Positions 8,177-19,267 of a DNA stretch of 64,000 nucleotides are shown piece by piece; positions within the stretch are counted from its first letter, which is position 1; the number at the start of each line of letters is the position of its first letter. The stretch comes from Halopseudomonas pelagia CL-AP6 (GTDB lineage Bacteria > Pseudomonadota > Gammaproteobacteria > Pseudomonadales > Pseudomonadaceae): positions 1-64,000 of the forward strand of contig NZ_AROI01000023.1 in the NCBI RefSeq assembly GCF_000410875.1, given 5' to 3'. A model generated the notes under the pieces. That model saw nothing but the letters and a program-made list of their open reading frames with translations, made no database searches and was not told the DNA's origin. The position numbers and the translations under genes are program-made.

Positions 8177-11100
8177 CCCGCCCAACCAGTCCGGTCGGCT
8201 TTTTTGTTCGGAACAAGGTCGCTGCCAACCTGGTGATGCTGGTCATGCTGATGGTCGGCGTGCTCGGTTTGATGCGGATGAACATCCAGTTCTTCCCTAC
8301 CTTTGCACTGGATTTTGTCACCGTACGTGTGGTCTGGAGCGGTGCCGCGGCAGAGGATATCGAACAGGCTATTACCCAGCCACTGGAGCAACGCCTGCGC
8401 AGCCTGGAGGGGCTGAAGTCGATGACCTCTACCTCCGCCCAGGGTATCTCGAACATTACCCTGGAGTTTATCGAGGGCACCGATGCGATCATCGCGCTGG
8501 ATGATGCGCGCCAGCAGGTTGATGAGTTCCGTAACCTGCCGGCTGATGCTGAGCGTCCGGAAGTCATGCGCGTGGCGCGCTTCGACCCCATCGCGACGCT
8601 GGTGATCTACGGACCCTATGCCGACCATGAACTACGCAGCCTGGCTTACCGTTACGAACGCGACCTGCTCAGCCGGGGTATTGATCGTATCGACATTCGC
8701 GGCTTGCCGGCCCAGCAGATCAGCATCGAAGTGCCTAACAGCCAGCTGCAACAAATGGGCATGTCGCTGGATCAGATCGCCGAGCGGGTCGCGGCGGAAT
8801 CCAGCGACTTGCCCGCTGGCCTGGCGGGTGAGCTTGACTCCGCGCGCGAGTTGCGCGCGATCGAGCAGCGGCGCAATCCGGAGCAGTTTGCCAATCTGCC
8901 ACTGCAACCCGGCGGGGTCAATTATGTCCGCCTCGGTGACGTTGCCGCTATTCGTCAGGAGTCGATGCGCAATCAGTTGGAACTCCGGCACAAGGACTAT
9001 CCCGCAGTCGAACTACTGCTTCAGCGCGCCGAAAATGGCGACTCCCTGGCCTCGGCGAATATTCTCACCAACTGGTTGGAAGAAGTCGAACCAACGCTGC
9101 CTCCGGGTATTTCCGTTGACGTTTACGACCAGGCCTGGCAACTGATCAATGACCGCATCAGCCTGCTCGTCAGCAACGGCATCGGCGGTTTGGCGCTGGT
9201 GCTGCTGCTGCTCTATCTGTTCCTGCCAGGCCGCGTCGCACTTTGGGTTGCGGTAGGTATTCCTACGGCCTTTCTCGCCGCGCTGGGGGTGTTCTGGCTG
9301 ATTGGTGGCTCGATCAATATGATCTCGCTGTTCGCGCTGATCATGGCGCTGGGGGTCATCGTTGATGATGCCATTGTGGTTGGAGAGGACGCCGATGCGC
9401 ACTTTCGCCACGGCGAGAACCCGGCGTATGCCTCGGAGGGTGCTGCCAACCGCATGCTCTGGCCGGTGGTGGCCTCGTCACTGACGACCATCGCCGCGTT
9501 CATGCCCCTGTTGGTCGTGGGTGGCATTTTCGGCAATATTCTCGGCGACATTCCGATTGTGATGATCTGCGTGCTGATTGCCTCATTGCTGGAGTGTTTT
9601 GTAGTACTCCCGCATCATCTGCGCAACGCTTTCAAGCCGGCGGCGGTATCAACCGGGAACAGCCTGCTGCAACGTGGCGGGCGCCGTGTGGATCGCGTCC
9701 GCCAGGGCTTTGATCGGCACTTCGACCACTTCCGCGAGGGCCGCTTCCGGCGTTTTTCCCAACTTACCCTCCGGCATCGCAGCGCCACCCTGGCCTGCGC
9801 GCTGGTCAGTATCATTCTGACCATCGGCCTGATCAGCGGCGGGCGCATCGGTTTCAGCTTTTTCCCCACGCCCGAACCGCAGGCGATCTACGCCAACGCC
9901 AATTTTGTTGCGGGCACACCCAAAGCACAGGTCGATGCCTTCCTGGAGCATTTGCAGGACACCTTGAATCAAACCGAAGACAGCTTCGGCGTGCATCTGA
10001 TCGACAACGCCATCGTCCGCCGCGGTGAAGCCGTGGGCGCATCAGGTGCCGGACGCCTGGGCGACCAACTGGGCTCGATCACCGTGGAGCTGGCCTCGCC
10101 GGATCATCGCGACGTGCGTAATATTGCCTTTATCCGCGCCTGGCGCGAACGCATCCAGCTGCCCGCCGGTATCGATCAGTTGATCATTACCGAACGCACC
10201 GGCGGCCCGCCGGGCAAGGACGTTAACGTGCGACTGACCGGCGACAGCCCCACCCAGCTCAAGTTAGCGGCCGAAGCAGTGTCGGTCATGCTCGCGGGTA
10301 TCTCTGGGGTCGTCAGTACACAAGACGATATGCCTTGGGGCCGCGAGCAGTTGATCTACAGCCTGACGCCCTATGGTCAGTCACTAGGGCTGAGCACTCA
10401 GAGTCTTGGCCGACAGCTACGCGCCGCCTATGACGGTCGTCTGGCGCAGATCTACCAGCAACAATCGGATGAGATCGAGGTTCGCGTACAACTGCCGCGC
10501 GCCGAGCGCGAGCAGTTGGGCAGTTTGAATGATCTGGCTATCCGCTTGGACGATGGCCGCTTCGTACCCCTCAATCAGGTCGCCGAGTTCGACACACGCC
10601 AGGGCTTTGAAGCCCTACGCCACGCGGAAGGACGCCTGGCAGTAGAGGTCACTGCTGATCTCGACGCCACCCAGACCACTGCCGGCCAGGTGATCGCCGC
10701 ACTGTCCAACGCGCTGCCAGAACTCGCGGCCCAATATAATGTGCGCTACAGCTTCGAGGGGCGCTCGGCCGATCAGCGCGAAACCCTGGGCGACATGCGC
10801 ACCGGTCTGATCATCGGCCTGCTGCTGATGTATGCGGTGCTGGTCTGGGTCTTTTCGTCCTGGAGTACGCCATTGATCGTCATGGCAGTGATCCCACTGG
10901 CCCTAGTGGGCGCCTTGCTGGGGCATTGGTTCATGGGCTTGAACATGACAATACTGTCGCTGTTTGGGCTGTTCGGCCTGTCCGGCATTGTCGTCAATAA
11001 CTCGATTATTCTGGTGAGTTTTTATCAACAGCAACGCAAGCGCGGTCTGAATATTGGCGAAGCCTTGAATGAGGCCGTGGTGCAACGCTTGCGAGCGGTG

Positions 11101-11310
11101 TTGCTGACGTCGCTAACTACCATCGGCGGCCTGTTGCCACTGCTGTTTGAAACCTCATTGCAGGCCCAGTTCCTGATTCCGATGGCCACCTCCATTGCTT
11201 TCGGCCTGGGCTTCTCGACCCTGCTGGTGCTGCTGGTAATCCCCGCACTGATGTCGGTGCTGGAAGAGTTCAAGGAACGCCGCAGCCCCCGCCCAGCGCA
11301 CACCAGCTAA
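8173..11310 (+). CDS. RND efflux permease (AcrB/HAE1 superfamily)
   Basis: A protein of 1045 aa, full length for a 12-helix RND pump with two large periplasmic loops. The proton-relay Asp pair is present in helix 4 (GVIVDDAIVVGED, Asp398/Asp399). N-terminal FFVRNKVAANLVMLVMLMVG is helix 1. The divergent VMLVMLMVGVLGLMRMNIQFFPTF start resembles the branch of RND pumps common in marine gammaproteobacteria rather than MexB itself. Coupled to the adaptor by ATGA overlap and followed by a bidirectional terminator. Substrate unknown. Confidence 0.9.
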   Translation: MTRPTSPVGFFVRNKVAANLVMLVMLMVGVLGLMRMNIQFFPTFALDFVTVRVVWSGAAAEDIEQAITQPLEQRLRSLEGLKSMTSTSAQGISNITLEFIEGTDAIIALDDARQQVDEFRNLPADAERPEVMRVARFDPIATLVIYGPYADHELRSLAYRYERDLLSRGIDRIDIRGLPAQQISIEVPNSQLQQMGMSLDQIAERVAAESSDLPAGLAGELDSARELRAIEQRRNPEQFANLPLQPGGVNYVRLGDVAAIRQESMRNQLELRHKDYPAVELLLQRAENGDSLASANILTNWLEEVEPTLPPGISVDVYDQAWQLINDRISLLVSNGIGGLALVLLLLYLFLPGRVALWVAVGIPTAFLAALGVFWLIGGSINMISLFALIMALGVIVDDAIVVGEDADAHFRHGENPAYASEGAANRMLWPVVASSLTTIAAFMPLLVVGGIFGNILGDIPIVMICVLIASLLECFVVLPHHLRNAFKPAAVSTGNSLLQRGGRRVDRVRQGFDRHFDHFREGRFRRFSQLTLRHRSATLACALVSIILTIGLISGGRIGFSFFPTPEPQAIYANANFVAGTPKAQVDAFLEHLQDTLNQTEDSFGVHLIDNAIVRRGEAVGASGAGRLGDQLGSITVELASPDHRDVRNIAFIRAWRERIQLPAGIDQLIITERTGGPPGKDVNVRLTGDSPTQLKLAAEAVSVMLAGISGVVSTQDDMPWGREQLIYSLTPYGQSLGLSTQSLGRQLRAAYDGRLAQIYQQQSDEIEVRVQLPRAEREQLGSLNDLAIRLDDGRFVPLNQVAEFDTRQGFEALRHAEGRLAVEVTADLDATQTTAGQVIAALSNALPELAAQYNVRYSFEGRSADQRETLGDMRTGLIIGLLLMYAVLVWVFSSWSTPLIVMAVIPLALVGALLGHWFMGLNMTILSLFGLFGLSGIVVNNSIILVSFYQQQRKRGLNIGEALNEAVVQRLRAVLLTSLTTIGGLLPLLFETSLQAQFLIPMATSIAFGLGFSTLLVLLVIPALMSVLEEFKERRSPRPAHTS

Positions 11311-11321
11311 ACATCGCGCAG

Positions 11322-11350
11322 AAAAAACCCGGCATCTGCCGGGTTTTTTT
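11322..11350. terminator. Bidirectional terminator between RND pump and SPFH gene
   Basis: A-tract, then CCCGGC - ATCT - GCCGGG, then a T-tract. The symmetry lets it serve both convergent units. Confidence 0.88.
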
Positions 11351-11373
11351 CAAGCGCTGATCAATAGACCAGA

Positions 11374-12297
11374 TCAGGACTGCTTGACGCTTTCCATGGT
11401 CTTGGTAATCGCAGCCACGGCAGAGCCGATATTGGTCAACTCCGCGGGCAAAATCATGGTGTTGTTGGTCTTGGCCAGCTTGCCGAACTCACGTACGTAC
11501 TGCTCGGCAACCCGCAGGCCGACCGCATCCTTGCCGCCTTCGGTGTTAATCGCTTCGGCAACACGTCGCAGGCCTTCTGCAGTCGCTTCGGCGATCAGTT
11601 GGATTTCACGGGCACGACCTTCGGCTTCGTTGATCTGACGCTGCTTGTCAGCCTCGGACAGGTTAATCGTCTCCTGCTTCATACCTTCGGACACGTTGAT
11701 CTTGGCTTCCCGCTCACCTTCAGACTGGGCAACTACGGCGCGACGTTCCCGCTCGGCGCGCATCTGTTTTTCCAACGCGTCCAGAATGGTTGCCGGCAGC
11801 TCGATATCGGCAATCTCATAACGCAACACCTTGACACCCCATGGCTGGGCCGCTTCGTCCAGCGCTAACACCACCTGGGTGTTAATGGTTTCACGCTCCT
11901 CAAAAGTCTTGTCCAGTTCAATCTTGCCGACCACCGAACGCAACGTGGTTTGCGCCAACTGCATGGCCGCATAGCGATAATCGTTAATGCCATAACTGGC
12001 CAGCTTGGGATCCACCACCTGAAGATAGAGCACGCCGTTAACCACAACCTGAATGTTGTCTTTGGTCACGCAGGCCTGGCTGGGCACATCAATGGCCTCT
12101 TCCTTTAGCGTGTGCTTGTAGGAAACCCGATCAACAAAGGGTACCAGCAAGTGAAAACCGGCTTCCAAGGTCTTCGCATACTTGCCCAGACGCTCGACAA
12201 TAAAGGCTGATCGCTGCGGGACGATACGGGCTGTCTTGGCCACCGCGATGACGACCAATACCAGAAACGCCAACGAAATCATTGTTGCAATATCCAT
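11374..12297 (-). CDS. SPFH/band-7 (stomatin/paraslipin, QmcA-like) membrane protein
   Basis: A protein of 307 aa. It has one N-terminal membrane helix (residues 3-20), then the SPFH domain (IVPQRSAFIVERLGKY, then LLVPFVDRVSYKHTLKEE), then a long charged helix rich in Ala/Glu/Arg (about residues 180-250) typical of ring-forming stomatin-like proteins. Such proteins organise membrane microdomains and scaffold proteases. The NfeD partner lies just upstream on the same strand, the usual pairing. Length and motifs are complete. Confidence 0.92.
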   Translation of the reverse strand: MDIATMISLAFLVLVVIAVAKTARIVPQRSAFIVERLGKYAKTLEAGFHLLVPFVDRVSYKHTLKEEAIDVPSQACVTKDNIQVVVNGVLYLQVVDPKLASYGINDYRYAAMQLAQTTLRSVVGKIELDKTFEERETINTQVVLALDEAAQPWGVKVLRYEIADIELPATILDALEKQMRAERERRAVVAQSEGEREAKINVSEGMKQETINLSEADKQRQINEAEGRAREIQLIAEATAEGLRRVAEAINTEGGKDAVGLRVAEQYVREFGKLAKTNNTMILPAELTNIGSAVAAITKTMESVKQS

Positions 12298-12342
12298 GTA
12301 CTTGCTCCGTTATATATTACTTATTAAAAAACTGAAATCTGC

Positions 12343-12804
12343 TCATGGCCGCTGCCGGCTGACCTTGAGTACGATGCCATTATGATCCGTCACCCAAGCA
12401 TGCTCACCTGCGATTAACGCCTCATTGGACTCAGCGTCCCATTTCGCGCCGTTGAGCAATACATCGCCCACGCCATCGACGAAATCCTCAAGCACCTGCA
12501 CCCGCGCGCCAATAAAACCAGCATCGTCCATATCCTTGAGCGAGCGATCGCCCTCGGTGCCCTTGAGCCAGCGTTGGCAGTGCCGCCTCAAGCCAAAGAG
12601 GGCGACCAGACTGACGGCCGCAAAGCAGATCAACTGAACGCTAGCCGACTCGATTATGCCCAACAGGGTGAGCAGACCCACTACCAACGCGCCCAGCCCG
12701 AAAAACGCAGCAATCAGCCCAGGGACAAAGAACTCCGAGGCGAGCAATAACAGCCCCAGCAGCAGCCAGAAGGCATATCCGTTAAACAGCGTGCTTTCCA
12801 CCAT
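12343..12804 (-). CDS. NfeD-like membrane protein
   Basis: The start at 12804 gives MVESTLFNG and is preceded by AAGGA at 8-nt spacing; a longer frame to 12834 lacks this. The protein has 153 aa with two or three membrane helices (about residues 8-70), then a soluble C-terminal OB-like beta domain (GARVQVLEDFVDGVGDVLLNG, ending KVSRQR). This is the short NfeD form that partners SPFH proteins. It sits 45 bp upstream of the SPFH gene, likely one transcript. Confidence 0.88.
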   Translation of the reverse strand: MVESTLFNGYAFWLLLGLLLLASEFFVPGLIAAFFGLGALVVGLLTLLGIIESASVQLICFAAVSLVALFGLRRHCQRWLKGTEGDRSLKDMDDAGFIGARVQVLEDFVDGVGDVLLNGAKWDAESNEALIAGEHAWVTDHNGIVLKVSRQRP

Positions 12805-14079
<1,275 letters not shown>

Positions 14080-14158
14080 GAACCGGTCTATAGCAATCTG
14101 GCCGACCCTGACGGGCCGGCCGCGCTATTTCCTGCCAATTCTGCTCAATGGAGCCTGA

Positions 14159-15160
14159 ATGAAAGCACTGATCTACCTCCCCTTCGCCGCCGCAGCATTG
14201 CTCGTCGGCTGGCAACTGCTCGCGCCAGAAGATCTGATCGTAACCGAACACGCAAAAGCGCCGCAGGCGGCAGCCCCAACGCCGACCTACCAACCCACGC
14301 AGCCGTCCAGCCAGCGTCTGGGCTTGTCCTCGCCAACTGACGGGATTGATTCACTGCGCGATACAGAAGTAGATGGCACCCTGGAAGTCGATGCCCAGGG
14401 CAATCTGGTGATCAGCGAGCAATTGCGTTACCTGTTTGATTACTTTTTTACCAGCGTCGGTGAAATCAGCTTTGACGAAGCCGCCGAGCGCATCCGCATC
14501 TATCTGGCCAGCCAACTGCAACAGCCGGCTCTGGGTCAGGCACAGGCATTGCTGCAAAACTATATTGACTACAAGACCGAGCTCGTAGAGCTGGAGCAGG
14601 GCTTTCCGGTAGTGGCTGACATTGCCGCATTACGTGCCAGAGAAGACCAGGTACAGCGGCTGCGTGCCCGGCTGTTCAGCGCGCAAGCCCATGCTGCCTT
14701 TTTTGCCGCAGAAGAGGTCTACAACCACTTCACCCTGGAGCGGCTGGCGATTCTGCAAGACCCCAACCTGAACGATGTGGACAAGGCGGCGATGATCGAA
14801 AACCTGCGCCAAAGCCTGCCCGAGGACGTACAGGATCTACTCATACCGCAGATTCATCAGGAACTCACGGTGCAGACCGAGCAGTTGCTTGAGCAGGGCG
14901 CGGAGCCGAGTCAAGTGCGAGAATTGCGCTTGTCACTGGTCGGCCCCGAAGCGACCGGCCGATTGGAACAACTGGACCAGGAACGCCTGCAATGGCAAAA
15001 ACGTATGGATGCCTTCAGCGCCGAGCGGGAAGCGATTTTGCGCTATCATGGCCTGGCCGAAGAGGATAAGCACGCCGCGATTGAGGAGCTACTTGAGAGC
15101 CGCTTCAGCGCCAACGAGCGCGTTCGAGTCAGCAGCTTGCTCGATATGGCGGCTGAATAG
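14159..15160 (+). CDS. lifO: Lipase-specific foldase (lipase chaperone, Lif family)
   Basis: A protein of 333 aa. It has an N-terminal membrane anchor (residues 4-21), a Pro/Ala-rich variable linker (about 35-60), then an all-helical folding domain. The Lif signature is present as RYLFDYFFTSVGE (residues 90-102), close to the RxxFDY(F/C)LSAxGE consensus. It stays anchored in the inner membrane facing the periplasm and helps LipA fold before secretion. Its position directly after lipA supports the call. Symbols lipB, lipH and limA are also in use. Confidence 0.93.
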   Translation: MKALIYLPFAAAALLVGWQLLAPEDLIVTEHAKAPQAAAPTPTYQPTQPSSQRLGLSSPTDGIDSLRDTEVDGTLEVDAQGNLVISEQLRYLFDYFFTSVGEISFDEAAERIRIYLASQLQQPALGQAQALLQNYIDYKTELVELEQGFPVVADIAALRAREDQVQRLRARLFSAQAHAAFFAAEEVYNHFTLERLAILQDPNLNDVDKAAMIENLRQSLPEDVQDLLIPQIHQELTVQTEQLLEQGAEPSQVRELRLSLVGPEATGRLEQLDQERLQWQKRMDAFSAEREAILRYHGLAEEDKHAAIEELLESRFSANERVRVSSLLDMAAE

Positions 15161-15298
15161 GCCGACAGACGCCAAAACTGCTTGCCACTGCACCCGGACC
15201 GCGCAGTGGCGCCCCACATGATTGGGAGGGCTGGGCGACGTTTCAGGCTAGTGAAACCCGGAGGGCTCAGGCCAAATCGACTGAGAAAAAGCCGAATC

Positions 15299-15943
15299 AT
15301 GATTAAATCAGCTCTGCCTGCGATGACCATAGTGCTAACCCTGCTGGTAGTGTCCATGACCACGGCTGCTGACATATCCCCCGCCCAGATGCTCACCTGG
15401 GACAGCCGCGACTTTTCTGGCGCCACCCGTTACAGCCTGGAACAACGCGATAACCAGACCTTGCTGCGTGCGCAATGTATCAATGGCGCTTCGGCGCTGT
15501 ACCTGGAGCAGAGCATCGATCTGCAACAGACGCCGGTGCTCAGATGGTCCTGGGCAGTGGCAAACACCTTCGCCAATATTGATGAAACCAGCAAGGCCGG
15601 TGACGATTATCCGGTGAGATTGTATGTGGTTAAGGACGGCGGCCTATTGCCCTGGCGCACCAAAGCGCTGAACTATGTATGGTCAAGTACGCAGCCGGCC
15701 GGGTCTGATTGGCCAAATGCCTACACCGCTAACGCACATATGCTGGCGCTGCGCAGCGGTGAGCCGCCCGCTGCGGGTAAGCTGGTCAGTGAACGGCGCA
15801 ACGTGCGAGAGGATTTTCAAACCTACCACGGGATGGACCCAGGCAGTATCGATGGCATTGCCATCATGACCGACTGCGACAATAGTCAACAGCCGGCAAC
15901 GGGTTGGTATGGCAGCATCAGTTGGCATGCCGAGGGCGACTAG
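15299..15943 (+). CDS. DUF3047 family secreted protein
   Basis: The start at 15299 gives 214 aa with a good signal peptide (MIKSALPAMTIVLTLLVVSM, cleavage near TAA-DI); a frame extending back to 15182 has no such signal. The mature domain (WSWAVANTFANIDETSKAGDDYPVRLYVV and so on) is typical DUF3047, probably a periplasmic beta-sandwich. No function is known for the family. It is 139 bp after the foldase and converges on the YdbL-like gene. Possibly cotranscribed with the lipase genes, but the gap makes that uncertain. Confidence 0.8.
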   Translation: MIKSALPAMTIVLTLLVVSMTTAADISPAQMLTWDSRDFSGATRYSLEQRDNQTLLRAQCINGASALYLEQSIDLQQTPVLRWSWAVANTFANIDETSKAGDDYPVRLYVVKDGGLLPWRTKALNYVWSSTQPAGSDWPNAYTANAHMLALRSGEPPAAGKLVSERRNVREDFQTYHGMDPGSIDGIAIMTDCDNSQQPATGWYGSISWHAEGD

Positions 15944-15965
15944 ACCCGCCGAAGTCAGCCCGGCG

Positions 15966-16310
15966 TTATTTTTTCATCCACACATCATTGAGCAAAATGT
16001 ATTGGCCAGAGGGCGTGCGTTCCAAGGCTTTTTTCCCGGCAATAGATTCCACGTCGCGCAGCTGGATGCCGTTCTCCTGGGCCAGCCGCTGATATTCCTG
16101 ACGCCGCGCCTGATTGATCTGGCGCGCAATATCACCGGCGTTACCGGACGCACTCACCACCCCGAGGTAGCCATCAGGTTGCTCGCCAACCAGACCCGCC
16201 GACTTGGCCGCAGGCAGGGCCGACATCGCCTCATTAAGACTCAGCGCCCACACTGGCGAACTCATCAGGAGCGCCAGCAATACTGCAAAAAACCGACTAT
16301 TCATGCGCAT
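15966..16310 (-). CDS. ydbL: YdbL family (DUF1318) periplasmic protein
   Basis: A protein of 114 aa with a signal peptide (residues 1-22, ending VWA). The body contains the DUF1318 pattern: SAGLVGEQPDGYLGVV, then an R/Q-rich helix (INQARRQEYQRLAQENG). In E. coli, YdbL is encoded with YdbH and YnbE, which bridge the inner and outer membranes, and YdbL modulates YnbE assembly. Here the three genes are adjacent in the order ydbH-ynbE-ydbL, 11 bp from ynbE. Confidence 0.88.
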   Translation of the reverse strand: MRMNSRFFAVLLALLMSSPVWALSLNEAMSALPAAKSAGLVGEQPDGYLGVVSASGNAGDIARQINQARRQEYQRLAQENGIQLRDVESIAGKKALERTPSGQYILLNDVWMKK

Positions 16311-16321
16311 GTCATTTCCCC

Positions 16322-16513
16322 CTAGAACAGGCCACTGGATTCACTGAAAAGTTCGTCCAATTGCTTGTCGACCTTGATATAGATCTCATGCTGGATCTTC
16401 ACATTCAGATTGATATTGATCGGCTCGTTGGGGGCTGCCAATTGCACTGTCGGCGTGCAGCCCGCCAGAACGCAGAACGCCACGGCCGTTACCGGTATCA
16501 GACGCCATCGCAT
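16322..16513 (-). CDS. ynbE: YnbE-like outer-membrane lipoprotein
   Basis: The start at 16513 gives 63 aa and is preceded by AGGAG. The signal sequence ends in the lipobox LAGC (Cys19), so it should be an outer-membrane lipoprotein. The mature part has the repeated NINLNVKIQHEIYIKVDKQ pattern, one beta strand set that in E. coli YnbE stacks onto the YdbH groove. It sits between ydbH (16 bp) and ydbL (11 bp). A longer frame to 16639 overlaps ydbH and is not the real start. Confidence 0.9.
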   Translation of the reverse strand: MRWRLIPVTAVAFCVLAGCTPTVQLAAPNEPININLNVKIQHEIYIKVDKQLDELFSESSGLF

Positions 16514-16529
16514 GCTTACTACTCCTTGA

Positions 16530-19094
16530 TCATGGGGCTGGTGCCAAGCGCTGCTGTAAAAATCGCTCCTGCACCCGCTTCTGGATAATCTCGCTGACTT
16601 GCCCGCTAAGCTGCAAACTGGCCAACAGCGCCGGCACATTTTCTTCCAGCCGGATATTCAGATGAATCGGCCTGCCGCCTTCCAGAGAAGGATTGCGCCC
16701 CTGCAGCTGCAGACCCAGAATCAACAAGCCATCCTGATCATAAGCTACATCCGAGGACAATACACTGTAATGGAAATCATCCAGTGCGGCCGCCACTTGG
16801 CGCATGCCAACGTTGGTACGCGCCAGATCTTCCAACTTTGCCGACCGATAGCGCAAAAAACCACCGGGCTCACGGGCCTGCAGCTGACCCTCATCTATTA
16901 ATAATTTACCCGCTTCCAAGCTGACTGGCAGGCGACCATCCAGCGTGCCACGCCCGCTCAACCCTTCTGCAGGATAGACCTCGAACAGACTGGCCAGTTC
17001 AACGCCTGCCAATTCCACAATCACGCTTTGCCGAGGCTCTGCCAGGACCAGAGTGGTCGGCATCAGCCTGAGTTCGCCGCCGAGCATGCCCATCTGCGCC
17101 GCCTTGATCCTAATCCGGCCCTTGTCAGGCGCCGCTAGCGTCGCGCTGTAATCACCGGTGAAGGTCAGTGGGCCCAGCGGCATCCCGGGGTCTAGCGCTT
17201 GCAGTCGCAGATTGGGAAAATCAACCAGCAGTGCCTCGCCCTTGAGGCTCACCGCTGCGGTGGCCGTCATACCTTCGAACGTCAGCCGATCATAAATGCC
17301 CTTGCCGCCGGATAGCCTTAGCTGTCCTGTCAGGCTGTCCAGGCCAGAGGATCCGACCGCCTGCACCTGGCCGGTAAGTCTGCCACTCGCGAAGCTCAGC
17401 AGCGCCGGCCAATCAGCGAGCGTCGCGGCCAGCGGATTGGCCGCACGCAGAAACACTTCCTGCAAGGCCACGTCTGCCTGCCACGCTCCACCACTGGGCC
17501 AAGCAAACTGCACATCCATGGCTAAGCCGCGCTCACCCTTGACCACACCCTTCCAGCCAATACGCTCAGCGGCATAATCCAGTTGACCCTCGAGCATCCA
17601 CCCTTGTGGCTTGAGCAGAGCGTGACTGGCACTGGCCGCCGACAGATTAAGCCGGCCTTGCGCGATGGTGTCTTGCGGGTTGTCCAGCGGCGTACGTAGC
17701 TGCAATCCACTCAGATCCAGGCTGGGCGTGGCCAAGAGCATGTCGGCTGAGGGGGCCGAGGCGGAAGCCGCGCGCAATGTGGCGCCGCTGCCGAGCTGCA
17801 CATCCAGTTGCTGCGCATTGACTTTGCCTTTCAGGGGCCATTGCAGCTTGATCCCGCGCAAGCTCAGTGCCTCCAGTTCCAGCCTGTCGGCACTGCCCGT
17901 CAGCATCAACTGCTGCCATTGCGCCTGCCATTGCGGCTGTGAAGCCAACACGATGCCTCCGGCCAAACTCAACTCCACCGGCCCGCTGGCCTGCCCCTTA
18001 ATTTCCAGCGAAATCGCCGTGGCTGCGTCCAATACACTGCCGCTTTGCGGATCGATCTGTACATTCAGGCGAGTAGGGCGAAGGTCGGCAGGCAGATCCG
18101 CCAGCACCTTGAAAGCCGGCTGCTCTATGAGCAGCCGGGCTGTACCCTGGCGCAACTGCCAACGGCCGTTATCTCCATCCAGATCAAGTTCAAGCCGCCC
18201 CTGCAACTCGCCAACGTCCTGCCAGAACCAAGGTTGTGGCAAGCTCATCTCCGCACGTAGCTGCACCTGGCCTTCAAATAGATCAGTCCATTGCAGCGGT
18301 TGCACCTGGGCCGCCAGCGTCCATTCCATGTCCGCCTGCATGCCCGTAGGTAACTGCTGAAAAGGGTAATTCTGGTGGCCTAACCAGGGCGTTATATAGG
18401 TCAATAGCCAGTCAGCCTGCGGCCACTCCAACACCTGCAGCCGGCCTTCCCAGACAGGCGTCTGTTCCGGTTCGGACCAGCGCCCCTCAAGCACCGCAGC
18501 AGGGCGACCGGATAATTGCAGTTGCGCCTGTAACGCCAAGGCATCGGTGCCGGGTTGCAATTGAGCGTCCAATTCCAGCGTGCCCTCGGCGGCCCGCAGT
18601 ACCACTCGCGAGACAAAACGCTCGGCCTCGGCCCTGCTTAGCTGCAATTGACCCTCGGCTGTACAGTGCCCAGCTGCGCAGGGTAGCCGCACTTGAAGCT
18701 GCTCAACCTGCACGCGGTCCGGCAGCCATGCGAGCTGCTGGGCCCACGCCAGCGGATCAGGTACGGCTCCGGCATCTTCCTGCGCCAGCGTTGCACCGGG
18801 CTGCCAATCAAGAGCCAGATTCTGTACCTCAAGCGCCGCCAGACGCAGCGGCGATTCGCCGCCCAAGCGCACAGTCAGCTCGCCGAACTGGAAGCCCAAC
18901 AGCCCCTGCTGGTCACGATAACGGCCGCTTAACTGCTCAATCTGCAAGCCGCTGTGATCCAAGCGCAGGCCCTGCCAATCGAGTTGCTCGACGCCCGCCG
19001 CCGTCAACGCCCGCTGGGCGAGAAACACAGCGACCGCCATCAGCAGCAGAATCAGGCAAACTAGCCCCACTACTATGCTCAACGCCTTGCGCAT
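16530..19094 (-). CDS. ydbH: YdbH family AsmA-like intermembrane lipid-transport protein
   Basis: A protein of 854 aa. It has one N-terminal membrane helix (residues 6-27), then a very long repetitive beta-rich body (repeating L-x-L-x-x-G-x-L) as expected of the TamB/YhdP/YdbH bridge proteins, which carry phospholipid from inner to outer membrane in a hydrophobic groove. The C-terminal part (ILGLQLQGRNPSLEGGRPIHLNIRL) is the YdbH-specific region that contacts YnbE. AGAGG precedes ATG 19094. Full length relative to E. coli YdbH (about 880 aa). Confidence 0.88.
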   Translation of the reverse strand: MRKALSIVVGLVCLILLLMAVAVFLAQRALTAAGVEQLDWQGLRLDHSGLQIEQLSGRYRDQQGLLGFQFGELTVRLGGESPLRLAALEVQNLALDWQPGATLAQEDAGAVPDPLAWAQQLAWLPDRVQVEQLQVRLPCAAGHCTAEGQLQLSRAEAERFVSRVVLRAAEGTLELDAQLQPGTDALALQAQLQLSGRPAAVLEGRWSEPEQTPVWEGRLQVLEWPQADWLLTYITPWLGHQNYPFQQLPTGMQADMEWTLAAQVQPLQWTDLFEGQVQLRAEMSLPQPWFWQDVGELQGRLELDLDGDNGRWQLRQGTARLLIEQPAFKVLADLPADLRPTRLNVQIDPQSGSVLDAATAISLEIKGQASGPVELSLAGGIVLASQPQWQAQWQQLMLTGSADRLELEALSLRGIKLQWPLKGKVNAQQLDVQLGSGATLRAASASAPSADMLLATPSLDLSGLQLRTPLDNPQDTIAQGRLNLSAASASHALLKPQGWMLEGQLDYAAERIGWKGVVKGERGLAMDVQFAWPSGGAWQADVALQEVFLRAANPLAATLADWPALLSFASGRLTGQVQAVGSSGLDSLTGQLRLSGGKGIYDRLTFEGMTATAAVSLKGEALLVDFPNLRLQALDPGMPLGPLTFTGDYSATLAAPDKGRIRIKAAQMGMLGGELRLMPTTLVLAEPRQSVIVELAGVELASLFEVYPAEGLSGRGTLDGRLPVSLEAGKLLIDEGQLQAREPGGFLRYRSAKLEDLARTNVGMRQVAAALDDFHYSVLSSDVAYDQDGLLILGLQLQGRNPSLEGGRPIHLNIRLEENVPALLASLQLSGQVSEIIQKRVQERFLQQRLAPAP

Positions 19095-19267
19095 GCACTG
19101 CCTCTTGTCGGTGTTTTCGCCAGATTAGCATGTAAGACAGCGCACATTGCTGATCTACTCCAGTAGCAGAGTGCCGTTACCCTCCCTATAATCACTCGGC
19201 CTAGCAACTTGTCACAGGGACTGGTTGCACGCTGTGGTCGGTAACCCGGCCTAACCAAGGAGACACT

